A DNA stretch of 64,000 bases from Akebia trifoliata (taxonomy: Eukaryota > Streptophyta > Magnoliopsida > Ranunculales > Lardizabalaceae): contig JADQWC010000133.1 of assembly GCA_017979445.1 (NCBI GenBank), positions 124,001-188,000 on the forward strand. The letters run 5' to 3'. The translations under genes were made by a program, and so were the position numbers. Positions 1 through 10,281 of this stretch are shown here, piece by piece. The notes under the pieces were generated by a model. The model was not told the origin of the DNA and did not search any database. It was given only the letters and a program-made list of their open reading frames with translations. Positions within the stretch are counted from its first letter, which is position 1; each line of letters opens with the position of its first letter.

Positions 1-587
1 ATGAATAGAAATGATAGGTTGAAAGTTATTATAACTGTTTATTGAGTATGCTTAGACATTTATCGTATGTCACATTATGAAAACTTGCATTATTTAATTG
101 TTCTAATGATTACTCGTGCATGTATGACTCGCTGTTAGAACGGCGTTCATCCTGCTGAGTAACATTCCCCTGTTACTCACCCTATCCTTCCCCTTTCAGA
201 TTATTCAACTTTTGAAGAACCGTTCTTTGAGGAGGTCCTCGAGGAGGATCAGATTGATGTCTTGCCGCCGCCATGTCTTTGAGGACTAGTAGAGGATCTT
301 AGCGGTTTTTGGTTGTAGATAAGAAACATGGTAGTTTAGAAATTTTTGTAACCTGATGAATTATGAGATTAAAGATCTTGACTTATATCAGTGTTTGTCG
401 ATTTCTTCTGTTTACTCTAGACTCTCGTATAGATGTTAGTTAAATGTTTATTCCGCTGCGTATATTTTCTTTTCATAAGTATTATTATTTATGAATGTTC
501 TGTCAGATTGTGTGATTGATTACCTCACACCTCGAGATTCTAACCGATGAATCATAGGGATTCGTGTTGGGATTTCGGGGCGTGACA
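1..587 (+). repeat. Partial 5' LTR of family A chromovirus
   Basis: These bases match the last 587 or so bases of the complete LTR at 5633-8173, with only about ten differences that I can count by eye. The segment ends in GGGGCGTGACA, and a primer-binding site follows three bases later. The rest of this LTR, about 1.95 kb, lies left of the window. The near identity of the two LTRs implies a fairly recent insertion. It includes the TTTCAG acceptor-like site and the U5 part of the LTR. Confidence 0.93.
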
Positions 588-590
588 GCG

Positions 591-603
591 TGGTATCAGA
601 GCT
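591..603 (+). promoter_or_regulatory. Primer-binding site, initiator tRNA-Met type
   Basis: TGGTATCAGAGCT starts three bases after the 5' LTR end. It is complementary to the 3' end of plant initiator methionine tRNA, the usual primer for reverse transcription in plant Ty3/gypsy and copia elements. Confidence 0.93.
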
Positions 604-877
604 CAATATTAGTTCCGGATGGGACGAGAGCTCTTCTGTGTCTAGAAGTCTGTTAGAGTCTAGATTGGAGATAAGATTAGGAATAATAGGAAATTCCTTA
701 AGGATATGAAGTATGAGACAATAGTATTTGATGAATTAATGGACTAAGTAGTATTAAATGGAATATGTTTGAATGCATAAATGTTTGATGTGTAATTAGT
801 ACTCTGCCTAAAGTTTGATGAAATGTCTTTTGGATTTGGAGAAATTATAAAGATTGTTCAATTGCAGATTTGATTAG

Positions 878-3800
878 ATGGCAGGCAGAGGTAGGCCAGG
901 CAAGAGGTCCCAACCCACAGATGCAGGGACATCTGAGGCTAGACAACCAACAGAGATGGAATTGATGATGCAAGCCATAACGGCGATGTCTCAGAACCAG
1001 GAAAGAATACAAGAAAGGCAGATGAAAATGATAGAAGATCAGGCAGTCTTGATGAGACAGTTGACTGGGATGATAGGGGGCCAGAACCAGTCAGGTGCAC
1101 ATATACCTGAGGTTGCTCCGGAGCACACCCCTGACTCCACACCTGATCAGGGTATACCCCCACCTCCACCAGCACAGGTACCGAGACATGTGCAGTTGGT
1201 GCGACCACCATATCAGGGTCTTGCGGGTGCTCTTTTGAGAGAGTATAGGAGTATGAGGCCACCCAGCTTTGATGGAGTTGCGGACCCCGTAATGGCGGAA
1301 GAATGGTTGGAGGAGTCTGATAAATACTTGTGCACTATGGAGTGTTCAGACACTCAGAAGGTTCTATGTGCCTCTTTTATGCTTCAGAGGGGTGCAGCAC
1401 ATTGGTGGACTTCGGTGAAAGACAACCAACCAGAGATTCAGAACAACTGGACGATCTTTCAGAAAGTGTTCTTAGAGAAGTATGTTCCCGCTAGCTCCCG
1501 GGACAGAAAGAGGATGGAGTTTGATAGGTTGGCACAGGGTAACATGTCCGTGGACCAGTATGAGTCCCGCTTTACCCAATTGGCTCGTTATGCTCCCGAG
1601 CTGATTTCCACCAACCAGATGAAAGCAGAGAAGTTTGTTAGAGGGTTGAAAGTCACTTTCAGGAGTAGGATGGCAGCCTTCGAGGTTACTAGCTACTCCG
1701 AAGTGGTCACAAGAGCCCAAAGGCTAGAGCGGGCAGATGAGGTCATTCACGAGCAGAGTGTTGGGATGAGGACGGTACCCCCACCAGCCAAGAGACAGAT
1801 GATTTACAGGCCCAGTAGTTCAGGGCAGCAGTGGACCAGCCAACCACAGGGTCAGAGCAGTTTCCGACCCCCAGTATCTACAGGCCAGTTTCCACAGAGG
1901 ACAGTAGCACCAGTGCAGGGCAGGGGTCAGGCTACTCGTTCGCAGAGTCAGATGACTAGAGGCCAGGGACAGACTTCGAGGCCTCAGGTTCAGACTGCTA
2001 GACCTCCACTACCGTCGCAGAGGGCACCTACGGGTCAGGCCAGTAGAGAGCCGATTAGATGTTATGAGTGTGGAGAGTTGGGACATCTGAGGAGACAGTG
2101 CCCCAAAATCCCCCAGCAGACCCGTGATTCGATGACTCAGGCTAGGGTCTATGCTATGACGCAAGCTGACGCTACAGCTTCAGAGGATGTGGTGGAAGGT
2201 ATAATTATGTTATATAACTGTTTAGCACATGTATTGATGGATTCAGGTTCCACACATTCATTTGTATCTTCTAGCATGGTAGAAAAGTTAGAACTTTCTA
2301 CAACAGACACCAATAGGACACTTTCGTTGATGACTCCCCTGGGAAACAAAACAATGCCACATCGAGTGTGTAACTCGTGCATTCTCAAGATAGGAGATAG
2401 TTCATTTGAACTGAACTTGATAGTCTTAGAACTTCGAGATTTCGACATCATCTTAGGCATGGACTGGTTAGCTGCATACCATGCGGTTATAGATTGTTAT
2501 GCCAAGACAGTTAAGTTTGGTGTGCTGGGACAGCCAGAGTTCAAATTCAAGTTTAAGGAAATTCGGAATCGTGTAATCCGAGTGATAGAACCATCTAGGA
2601 ATGGGACTGATTGGGATAGTTTGTATAGCATGAATACTACCGTTAGTGAGATGAATGAAGAGTCACTAAAGGTGGAAGCAATCCGAATAGTATGTGACTA
2701 TTCCGATGTCTTTCCTGCAGAGTTACCTGGGTTACCCCCAATCAGGAAGATTGACTTCTCAATCGAATTGATTCCAAGAACTAGACCCATATCGATTCCA
2801 CCTTATAGAATGGCCCCAGCAGAAATGAAGGAGCTAAAAAGTCAATTGGAAGAGTTGACAGGCTTGGGTTTCATTCGTTCGAGCAGCTCGCCTTGGGGTG
2901 CTCCAGTTTTGTTCGTAAAGAAGAAGGATGGGTCAATGAGATTATGCATTGACTATCGAAAACTGAACCAAGTGACGATAAAGAACAAGTATCCGCTCCC
3001 CAGGATTGATGATCTGTTTGATCAACTAAGAGGTGCCAAGTACTTCTCAAAAATTGATCTAAGATCGGGATACCACCAGTTGAGGATCAAAGAGGAGGAT
3101 GTTTCGAAGACAGCATTCCGAACTCGGTTAGGGCACTTTGAGTACCTAGTAATGCCGTTCGGTTTGACTAATGCACCTGCGGTGTTTATGGATCTCATGC
3201 AGCGAGTGTTTTGGGATTTCTTGAATGTCTTCATTATCGTCTTCATTGACGATATCTTGATCTATTCGAAGACGGAATTTGAGCATGAGGATCATTTGAA
3301 TGTCACACTTCACAGGTTGCGCCAAGAGAAGTTGTATGCTAAATTCTCTAAGTGCGAATTCTGGTTAGATGAAGTGAAGTTCTTGGGTCATGTGGTTTCC
3401 AAGAATGGGATATCGGTGGACCCTTCGAAGATTGAAGCGGTTATGAACTGGCAGAGGCCTACTACAGTTACTGAGATCAGGAGTTTTCTTGGACTTGCGG
3501 GATACTACCGTAGGTTTGTAGAAGGCTTCTCGAAGATAGCTTCGTCATTAACGAAGTTAACTCAGAAAGGGGTCAAGTTTGAATGGACCGATAGTTGCGA
3601 AACAGCATTCCAGGAGTTGAAGACTCGACTAACCACGGCACCCGTTTTGATAGTCCCTAAGCCAGGAGAGAAATATATCATTTATGCTGATGCTTCTCAT
3701 ACGGGACTTGGGTGTGTATTAATGCAGGTTGGTCAGGTAATTGCTTACGCATCGAGACAGTTGAAGATCCACGAGAAGAACTATCCGACCCATGATTTAG

Positions 3801-3988
3801 AGTTGGCGGCTATATGTGCACGCACTCAAGGTTTGGAGACACTATTTGTATGGGGAGACCTTCGAAGTGTATTCAGATCACAAGAGTCTCAAGTATTTAT
3901 TCTCGCAGAAGGAATTGAATATGAGGCAGAGGCGATGGATGGAATATCTGAAAGACTACGACTTTACATTGCATTACCATCCTGGTAA
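878..3988 (+). CDS. Gag-protease-RT-RNase H ORF of family A chromovirus (frame broken near 3813)
   Basis: This 1036-codon frame starts at the ATG in TTAGATGGCAGG, about 290 bp after the primer site. Domains in order: a glutamine-rich gag N-terminus; retrotransposon gag core (about residues 130-290); a Q/P/R-rich linker; a CCHC zinc knuckle [14 protein letters not shown] (about 395-408); an aspartic protease with DSG at about 455-457; reverse transcriptase (about 650-830) with the FIDD form of the catalytic YxDD box at about 789-792; and the start of RNase H, with DAS at about 938 and ELAA at about 975. Just after ELAA the reading leaves the family sequence, because an extra base near 3811-3816 pushes RNase H into another frame. 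The last 58 or so codons are therefore out of frame and not real protein. Gag and pol are fused in one frame, as is usual for this lineage. Confidence 0.93.
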   Translation: MAGRGRPGKRSQPTDAGTSEARQPTEMELMMQAITAMSQNQERIQERQMKMIEDQAVLMRQLTGMIGGQNQSGAHIPEVAPEHTPDSTPDQGIPPPPPAQVPRHVQLVRPPYQGLAGALLREYRSMRPPSFDGVADPVMAEEWLEESDKYLCTMECSDTQKVLCASFMLQRGAAHWWTSVKDNQPEIQNNWTIFQKVFLEKYVPASSRDRKRMEFDRLAQGNMSVDQYESRFTQLARYAPELISTNQMKAEKFVRGLKVTFRSRMAAFEVTSYSEVVTRAQRLERADEVIHEQSVGMRTVPPPAKRQMIYRPSSSGQQWTSQPQGQSSFRPPVSTGQFPQRTVAPVQGRGQATRSQSQMTRGQGQTSRPQVQTARPPLPSQRAPTGQASREPIRCYECGELGHLRRQCPKIPQQTRDSMTQARVYAMTQADATASEDVVEGIIMLYNCLAHVLMDSGSTHSFVSSSMVEKLELSTTDTNRTLSLMTPLGNKTMPHRVCNSCILKIGDSSFELNLIVLELRDFDIILGMDWLAAYHAVIDCYAKTVKFGVLGQPEFKFKFKEIRNRVIRVIEPSRNGTDWDSLYSMNTTVSEMNEESLKVEAIRIVCDYSDVFPAELPGLPPIRKIDFSIELIPRTRPISIPPYRMAPAEMKELKSQLEELTGLGFIRSSSSPWGAPVLFVKKKDGSMRLCIDYRKLNQVTIKNKYPLPRIDDLFDQLRGAKYFSKIDLRSGYHQLRIKEEDVSKTAFRTRLGHFEYLVMPFGLTNAPAVFMDLMQRVFWDFLNVFIIVFIDDILIYSKTEFEHEDHLNVTLHRLRQEKLYAKFSKCEFWLDEVKFLGHVVSKNGISVDPSKIEAVMNWQRPTTVTEIRSFLGLAGYYRRFVEGFSKIASSLTKLTQKGVKFEWTDSCETAFQELKTRLTTAPVLIVPKPGEKYIIYADASHTGLGCVLMQVGQVIAYASRQLKIHEKNYPTHDLELAAICARTQGLETLFVWGDLRSVFRSQESQVFILAEGIEYEAEAMDGISERLRLYIALPSW

Positions 3989-4556
3989 GGCCAATGTAGT
4001 AGCAGACGCTTTAAGTCGTAAGAAAGATGGGGTGTTTGCTCACATAAAGATTGAGGAATGGAAAATGCTAGAAACTGCAACCGATTATGCATTCAACATT
4101 CCCTCAGAAACAGATGAGCAGAAATCCTATGTAGCTCACATGAGAGTACAACCCCAGATTGTTGAAAGGGTTATTGAAGCGCAGAAGATTGATACGGAAT
4201 TGGAAGGGTACCAGGAGAAAGCAGAGGACTTTGGTGAGCAGAGTTGGAGGATTCATGATGATGGTAGTATACGGTTCAAGAGTAGACTTTGGGTTCCTCA
4301 CAACGCCTTGTTGAGGAAGGACATAATGGATGAAGCCCATAAGTCGCATTTTTCTATTCATCCAGGGAGTACCAAGATGTATCAGGACATGAAAAGAAAT
4401 TTTTGGTGGCCAGGAATGAAAAAGCACATTGCCCAGTATGTGAGTCGTTGTATGATATGTCAGCAAGTAAAGGCTGAGCATAGGAGACCTGCAGGGTTAT
4501 TGCAACCACTTCCTATTCCAATGGAAATGGGAGCACGTGACTATGGATTTTGTTAG
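3816..4556 (+). pseudogene. RNase H C-terminus, connection and integrase zinc domain (broken pol, middle part)
   Basis: This is the pol continuation, shifted by one frame from the upstream ORF. It opens with the family sequence [12 protein letters not shown], then the SDHKSL segment and the DALSRK end of RNase H. An integrase HHCC zinc-binding domain follows: [10 protein letters not shown], then CMICQQVK near 4450-4470. It has no true start codon of its own. Near 4520/4521 two bases appear to be missing, and the last dozen codons are out of frame. Apart from the two breaks the sequence is well conserved, so inactivation looks recent. Confidence 0.9.
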
Positions 4557-5586
4557 TGGGTTGCCGAAGGCCAGTGATGGGATTGATGCTGTATGGGTGG
4601 TTGTAGATAGACTTACTAAGTCTGCTCATTTTCTACCTATCAAGATGACTTACACTGTGGATAAGCTGAGCAGGATTTATGTATCAGAGATTGTGAAGTT
4701 ACATGGAGTCCCAGTTTCTATTGTATCTGATAGGGATCCACGTTTTACATCTCAATTCTGGCAGAGTTTTCAAGTTGCATTTGGTACGAAGTTGAAGATG
4801 AGTACAGCATTCCACCCACAGACTGATGGGCAGTCAGAACGTGTTATTCAGATATTGGAAGACATGTTGAGGGCTTGTGTACTAGATTTTGGAGGTAACT
4901 GGAAGAATCACTTGGCAATAGCTGAATTTGCCTATAACAATAGTTACCAATCTAGTATAGGCATGGCACCGTTTGAAGCGTTATATGGCAGACCATGCAG
5001 ATCACCAAATTATTGGGTCGAAGTCGGAGATAGTATTCTATTGGGACCCGACATCGTCTTGGAGACTATTGAGAAGATTAAGACAGTTCGAGAAAGGTTG
5101 CGGGTAGCACAGAGCAGGCAGAAAAGTTATGCAGATCATCGTCGACGACCATTAGAGTTCGTGATCGGTGATTTTGTATTCTTGAAGGTTTCTCCTAGAA
5201 GAGGAATCAGTAGGTTTGGGATTAAGGGTAAACTAAAGCCGAGGTATGTAGGATCGTTTGAGATCATAGACAGAGTTGGCACGGTTGCATACAAGTTGGC
5301 TTTACTTGCTCAGTTAGAAAATGTTCATAACGTATTTCATATATCGATGTTGAGAAAGTATGAACCGGACCCATCCCACGTTATTGACTGGCAGTCCTTG
5401 AATCTAGAGGAAGACATATCGTATGAAGAGGGGCCAGTACAGATTCTTTACCGTAAAGAGAAAATGTTGAGGTCACGAGTTAGTCCGTTAGTTAAGGTGC
5501 TTTGGAGACATCACAATGTCGAGGAAGCGACTTGGGAGAAAGAAACGGAGATGCGTGCTCAATTTCCAGAATTATTCTTCGATTGA
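4537..5586 (+). pseudogene. Integrase core plus GPY/F and chromodomain-like tail (broken pol, last part)
   Basis: This is the third frame segment of pol. The integrase catalytic triad is visible: Asp in TMDFVSGLP (residue 4), Asp in SDRDPRF (about 65) and Glu in GQSERV (about 101). The strand-transfer motif FHPQTDGQSE and the YNNSYQSSIG region are typical of Ty3/gypsy integrases. A GPY/F-like segment (RYVGSFEI) follows, then VFHISMLRKYEPDPSHV and an end resembling a chromodomain (VLWRHHNVEEATWEKE). Chromodomain tails direct integration toward particular chromatin in this group. It ends at TGA 5584-5586, about 45 bp before the 3' LTR. Confidence 0.92.
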
Positions 5587-5619
5587 GGTATGTTTAATTT
5601 CGAGGACGAAATTCTTATT

Positions 5620-5632
5620 AAGGGGAGGAGGA
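5620..5632 (+). promoter_or_regulatory. Polypurine tract
   Basis: AAGGGGAGGAGGA lies directly against the TGTAATGACC start of the 3' LTR. It is the expected plus-strand priming site. Confidence 0.9.
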
Positions 5633-5893
5633 TGTAATGACCTGAAATCCTAAAATGTATCTCGAGGAAAGAATTTTAGATCCGTGCATTGATTTAAAAG
5701 TTATCAAATCCTCGAGTTTCGCATTAGATATTTTTCCAATAGGTAAACGACACCTTAGAGACGTAATTTGAGGAAACCGATCATACCATTAGATTCGTGT
5801 CGAAAAATCATCCGAAATAGAGTATAAGTTTGTCCAATTCGGCATTCGGGAAAAACAATTCCCAAAATGACAAGTATGTCCCAACTTAAGTGA

Positions 5894-5901
5894 TATAAAT
5901 A
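5894..5901 (+). promoter_or_regulatory. Probable LTR TATA box
   Basis: TATAAATA lies about 260 bp into the LTR, upstream of a short leader and a donor-like GTAGGT. The same motif recurs at this place in other family A LTRs. It is a likely core promoter, inferred from sequence only. Confidence 0.6.
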
Positions 5902-6155
5902 TCTAAATTCTATTAGAAAAATCAGATTTTTCTTATTCTCCTCTCCAAACAAATCTCAACCCTTTTCCTTCAATATTTGAAACTCAGATCTACGCCAAAC
6001 GAGAACGATCCGAGCTTAGGCGCAAGAAGGAAAGTTGTTCCTCTCGCCGAGGGTTACGCGTGGACGCAAAGAAATCCGATTTTCGCCGGAAGAAAATTTT
6101 GGAGATTGGCCGGAGGCGATTTTAAAGTCCGTTCAACCGTTGAAAATAGCTTGAA

Positions 6156-7784
6156 GTAGGTTGCCTTCCCTTCTACCTTCTAGTTATGCGATAATTTCAT
6201 AGAAAATCCATATGATTGTTGATAAATCGATTATTTCATTAAGTTTATACATATTTGAACGATTTGAATCATGTTTGCATGCTTATTTATGATTGGTTTT
6301 AGTTCATTTGATGTAATATAAGCATTTTATAGTTAATATGATATTTGGATCGATTTTGGTCGAGTTTCGACGAAAAATCAGCAATTCGGAAAAGTATCCG
6401 AATGTTGAGTTTGGTTCTAATTTGTTTTGTGTTGCTTCCATATAGTATGTATACCCATTTCCTACATTTATTTCATTAAAAACAATTAAGTATTACTTTA
6501 AGTTCTTTAATAAATAAATAAATAGTTCGTTTTCAATTTCGACTTTGAAAAAATCATTTTTTCAACACTTAGTTAAATTTTCATAGATTTTCAGCTTTTA
6601 TGTCTTATGGTTTTATCTTTGTTTTCGAGTCTCTCGACTCAACCAAAACCATCGAATGGAATTGGTTGATGCTTTATGGATTTCGAATTACTTTAAAAGT
6701 AAAATTACTTTAATAGATATGTAGGAAATTAGATGATAGATTGATCGATTTAATTGATGGATGGATAGAGAGAACGTATGTTCTCGACTGATTGATGGGA
6801 CAGTGCCTCCAGTTCTACGTAGTGGCCATGCCACGTAAAACGTGATAGATAGATAGAGGGATGAGATGGTTGATGGATGGAAATGACAGATAACTGTCAC
6901 TGGAGGGCTACTACCAGATTTTGTTTGTATTTTCGATTAAAAAGAAATGATATATTATATACAAAATAAATTATTTTGTTTACCAGTAAAGGTTTGTAGA
7001 AAACCCATAAAGAGTGACGCGTTGCTGTGTATCCGGAAGCGGCGAGTCAATCTAGGATAACACTAGATGTCATATGCTCTTCGGTAGTATGGGATACCTT
7101 AGAGCATATTACAGCTTATGAAATCCGGGAATTTCTCCTACTTATTTTCTGGGGAACGTTGTGTGTAAAGGCGGTCTCTGTATAGTGTAGAGATAGGCGG
7201 GGTTCACATGCATTGCCTCTTGATAGGCTTCGACGCGAGGGGTCTCCTGGGCTAGTTAGTGATCACTATTAGTCTGTAGTCGTCAAACGGTCGACCTCAC
7301 CGTTAGTTGAACTCAGTATTGGGTTCTTGGTCAACGGCCAGTCTGAGCCGGATAAATGGTCATCCAACCGTGGTATGCTAGACCGGCCACAAAATCAGAT
7401 TATAACGATGGGATTCCACATCGGAGGTTAAGTTTGGAATATCGTATTGCCATAGCCGAGGCGGTTATATCGGCGTGTTCCTCTGCTCTCTTATCGATTA
7501 CACCGCCGTGTTCTTATTATGTATCTTTTTCTTATTTTGTAATGATTGATAGATGTTTTCATTTAAAAGATGCATATGTTACTTTAAATGATAGAAATGA
7601 TAGGTTGAAAGTTATTATAACTGTTTATTGAGTATGCTTAGACATTTATCGTATGTTACATTATGAAAACTTGCATTATTTAATTGTTCAATGATTACTC
7701 GTGCATGTATGACTCGTTGTTAGAACGGCGTTCATCCTGCTGAGTAACATTCCCCTGTTACTCACCCTATCCTTCCCCTTTCAG
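6156..7784 (+). other. Putative leader intron inside family A LTR
   Basis: A donor-like GTAGGT (6156) follows the presumed leader exon. The right end has GTTACTCACC, a pyrimidine run and CCCCTTTCAG (AG at 7783-7784). Families B and C have the same layout at 24665-26680 and 46493-48048. Removal would cut about 1.6 kb from the 5' leader of the element RNA. This is an inference from conserved signals; no transcript evidence is available here. Confidence 0.45.
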
Positions 7785-8176
7785 ATTATTCAACTTTTGA
7801 AGAACCGTTCTTTGAGGAGGTCCTCGAGGAGGATCAGATTGATGTCTTGCCGCCGCCATGTCTTTGAGGACTAGTAGAGGATCTTAGCGGTTTTTGGTTG
7901 TAGATAAGAAACATGGTAGTTTAGAAATTTTTGTAACCTGATGAATTATGAGATTAAAGATCTTGACTTATATCAGTGTTTGTCGATTTTCTTCTGTTTA
8001 CTCTAGACTCTCGTATAGATGTTAGTTAAATGTTTATTCCGCTGCGTATATTTTCTTTTCATAAGTATTATTATTTATGAATGTTCCATCAGATTGTATT
8101 ATTGATTACCTCACACCTCGAGATTCTAACCGATGAATCATAGGGATTCGTGTTGGGATTTCGGGGCGTGACACCG

Positions 8177-8189
8177 TTGTATCAGAGCT
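8177..8189 (+). promoter_or_regulatory. Degenerate primer-binding site of second family A unit
   Basis: TTGTATCAGAGCT follows the LTR end at 8173. Compared with the site at 591 it has one changed base (G to T). It shows that the LTR at 5633-8173 once served as a 5' LTR. Confidence 0.8.
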
Positions 8190-8463
8190 AATATTAGTTC
8201 CGATGGGACGAGGAGCTGGTCTGTGTCTAGAAAGTCGGTTAGAGTCTAGATTGGAGATGGATTGGAAATAATAGGAAATTCCTTAAGGATATGAAAATAT
8301 GAGACAATAGGTATGTGATGAATTATGGGGATAAGTCGTATTCCATGGAATATGTTTGAATGCATAAATGCTTGATGTGTCCAATTAGTACTCTGCCTCA
8401 AGTTTGATGAAATGTCTTTTGGATTGGAAATATATAAGAGTGTTTAATTGCAGATTTGATTAG

Positions 8464-8950
8464 ATGGCAGGCAGAGGTAGGCCAAGCAAGAGGCCCCAAC
8501 ACCACAGATGTAGGGACATCTGAGGCTAGACAACCAACAGAGATGGAATTGATGATGCAAGCCATAACTGCGATGTCTCAGAACCAGGAAAGAATACAAG
8601 AAAGGCAGATGAAAATGATAGAAGATCAGGCAGTCTTGATGAGACAGTTGACTGGGATGATAGGGGGCCAGAACCAGTCAAGTGCACATATACCTGAGGT
8701 TGCTCCGGAGCATACCCCTGACTCCACACCTGATCAGGGTATACCCCCACCTCCACCAGCACAGGTGCCGAGACATGTGCAGTTGGTGCGACCACCATAT
8801 CAGGGTCTTGCGGGTGCTCTTTTGAGAGAGTATAGAAGTATGAGGCCACCCAGCTTTGATGGAGTTGCGGTCCCCGTAATGGCGGAAGAATGGTTGGAGG
8901 AGTCTAATAAATACTTATGCACTATGGAGTGTTCAGACACTCAGAAGGTT
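8464..8950 (+). pseudogene. Gag fragment of second, collapsed family A unit
   Basis: This is a near copy of the first 480 or so bases of the gag at 878. The equivalent ATG is at 8464. An extra base near 8500 breaks the frame, so the readable gag continues in the frame that opens at 8456. The fragment keeps the glutamine-rich N-terminus and the start of the gag core, up to the residues corresponding to about 163 of the intact copy. There it jumps directly into LTR sequence at TCTATG/AGATT. The rest of gag, all of pol and most of the downstream LTR are missing. Confidence 0.9.
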
Positions 8951-9178
8951 CTATGAGATTAAAGATCTTGATTTATATCAGTATTTGTCGATTTTCTTCT
9001 GTTTACTCTAGACTCTCGTATAGATGTTAGTTAAATATTTATTCCGCTGCGTATATTTTCTTTTCATAAGTATTATTATTTATGAAGGTTCCGTCAGATT
9101 GTATGATTGATTACCTCACACCTCGAGATTCTAACCGATGAATCATAGGGATTCGTGTTGGGATTTCGGGGCGTGACA
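8951..9178 (+). repeat. Truncated family A 3' LTR end
   Basis: From AGATTAAAGATC onward this matches the last 225 or so bases of the family A LTR and ends GGGGCGTGACA at 9178. The joint with gag falls at TATG, four bases present in both parent sequences, as expected for a microhomology-mediated deletion. Confidence 0.9.
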
Positions 9179-9330
9179 GTTTCTCTTTTTTTCTGGATGA
9201 TCTTGAATATTCAACTCGACAACTTCTTGGTTCCTTGCACCTTAACCGAGTCAAGTAGCATTCGAGAGGACTTAATATGTGGGCTTAGGACATGGTTTAG
9301 AAAGAAAATGTATAAAGCTCAACTTTCCAG
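9179..9330. other. Unassigned flank of family A array
   Basis: This short AT-rich stretch lies between the LTR end and a tandem repeat. No coding motif is recognised. It probably belongs to the same old Tat-like debris as the next segments. Confidence 0.4.
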
Positions 9331-9540
9331 AATGCTCCTAGTCTGATATTCTCTCTTTTCTGTCAATTCTTTTGATTCTCTTTTTTTTAATGCCCCTAGT
9401 TTGGCATTCTTTTCTTTTCTGTAAATTCTTTTGATTCTTTTTTTCTAATGCCCCTAGTTTGACATTCTTTTCTTTTCTGTCTATTCTATTGATTCTCTTT
9501 TTCTAATGTCCCTAATCTGGCATTATTTTCTTTCAAATCT
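9331..9540. repeat. 58-bp tandem repeat, about 3.6 copies
   Basis: Units start at 9331, 9389, 9447 and 9505, each opening AATGCYCCTAGTYTG and containing TTCTTTTCTTTTCTGT and TTTTGATTC. Spacing is exactly 58 bp for the first three units, and the fourth is partial. The repeat is strongly pyrimidine-rich on the plus strand. It lies beside a Tat-like pol scrap; Tat-lineage elements are known for tandem repeats in their untranslated regions. Confidence 0.9.
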
Positions 9541-9933
9541 TTCAATAGGGATTGGATGACACTTTTCTTACGAGAATACATTTTTTTTACATAACCAGGC
9601 CTAAAGTAACTTATCAGGTTGCCTACATACCCCAAATCATTCTTTTATCTTTTATGATTAAGTCAAAATGTAATTCATAACAAGACTTCCCTCCCGAGAT
9701 TGGTTGGTGTGGTCTAGAAAGAAGAGGTTATCGAAGGGTTATAAAAGATTTTTTTTTTGTAAGATAGGAGAATTGTTTGACCAAAGAAGGCCTCCTTTGG
9801 TGAGTACTACTTGATTTGGTCAAAGTTCTAGGAACTCAGTATCTGGATTACTCTATTGAGTAAGGTCTTCTTTTAAGAAGAAATACTTTTCAGTCTTCTT
9901 CTACGGAATTGAGTGTGATTGAGTTCTTTGTAT
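9541..9933. other. Probable Tat-type untranslated debris
   Basis: No ORF is credible here. The phrase CAGGTTGCCTACATACCCC (9618-9636) resembles a motif I associate with untranslated or LTR parts of Tat-lineage elements. Assignment is by recollection of motif style, hence tentative. Confidence 0.35.
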
Positions 9934-10281
9934 TTAACTGTTTAACTCTTCTAGAACTTTGAGAAAATATTTTATTCTTTCATGATTAAGCACTCTCCTG
10001 CCTCGAGTGAAAAACATGATGGATCCCTTCTTGCGGATCTTAGCACTTTTATCGATGGTTTCAACTACATCATTCTTGATTGATAATCTTTGATTTTGAA
10101 GATCACCCTTGACTTTATGCCTTGATCTATTTCGGAGCAATCTATCAATAATCCTCAGAGACCATGCAAGAACGTTGTTGAATTTTTCAAGTAACTTTAT
10201 TATTTTCTCATGTTCTCTTGAGGATAATGTAGCACTCATTTGCACTTTTTGAGTGTACTTTTTAATTTCAATATTTATCAA
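9934..10281 (-). pseudogene. Tat-lineage Ty3/gypsy pol scrap (just upstream of RT)
   Basis: This reverse-strand 115-codon frame begins with INIEIKKYTQKVQMSATLS and continues EHEKIIKLLEKFNNVLAWS. It resembles the stretch between protease and RT in Tat/Ogre elements, where an acidic linker is followed by a conserved (V/L)FAWS. The following residues are weaker and probably frame-disturbed, and the RT core motifs are absent. It is an old fragment with no function expected. The lineage assignment is moderate; that it is pol-derived is somewhat surer. Confidence 0.5.

Larger units (their letters stand above)
1..8173 (+). mobile_element. Tekay-like Ty3/gypsy chromovirus (family A), nearly full length
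   Basis: The order is LTR, primer site (591), gag-protease-RT-RNase H-integrase-chromodomain (878-5586), polypurine tract (5620-5632) and LTR (5633-8173). Integrase lies downstream of RT and RNase H, which is Ty3/gypsy order. A GPY/F-like module and a chromodomain-like C-terminus (VLWRHHNVEEATWE) place it among chromoviruses, best fitting the Tekay/Del lineage. Two frame breaks make this copy non-autonomous. The base after the composite structure ends at 9178 is followed by GTTTC, so the TSD predicted left of the window is GTTTC. Confidence 0.9.
5633..8173 (+). repeat. Complete family A LTR (shared by two internal units)
   Basis: This 2541-bp LTR begins TGTAATGACC and ends CGTGACA. It has a polypurine tract on its left and a degenerate primer site on its right, so it is both the 3' LTR of the upstream element and the 5' LTR of the collapsed unit behind it. 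Other copies are at 16963-19512 (+) and 16485-21584 (-, split). Short open frames inside (for example 5977-6159 and 7356-7631) recur only because the copies are young; I do not call them genes. Confidence 0.93.

Noticed and set aside
591..603. Possible tRNA gene fragment
   Set aside because: Only the primer-site complement is present; there is no cloverleaf.
7356..7631. 91-codon ORF recurring in all family A LTRs
   Set aside because: It lies across the conserved LTR block and the copies are young; it has a broken or altered frame in other copies (18632-18880, 19643-19864).
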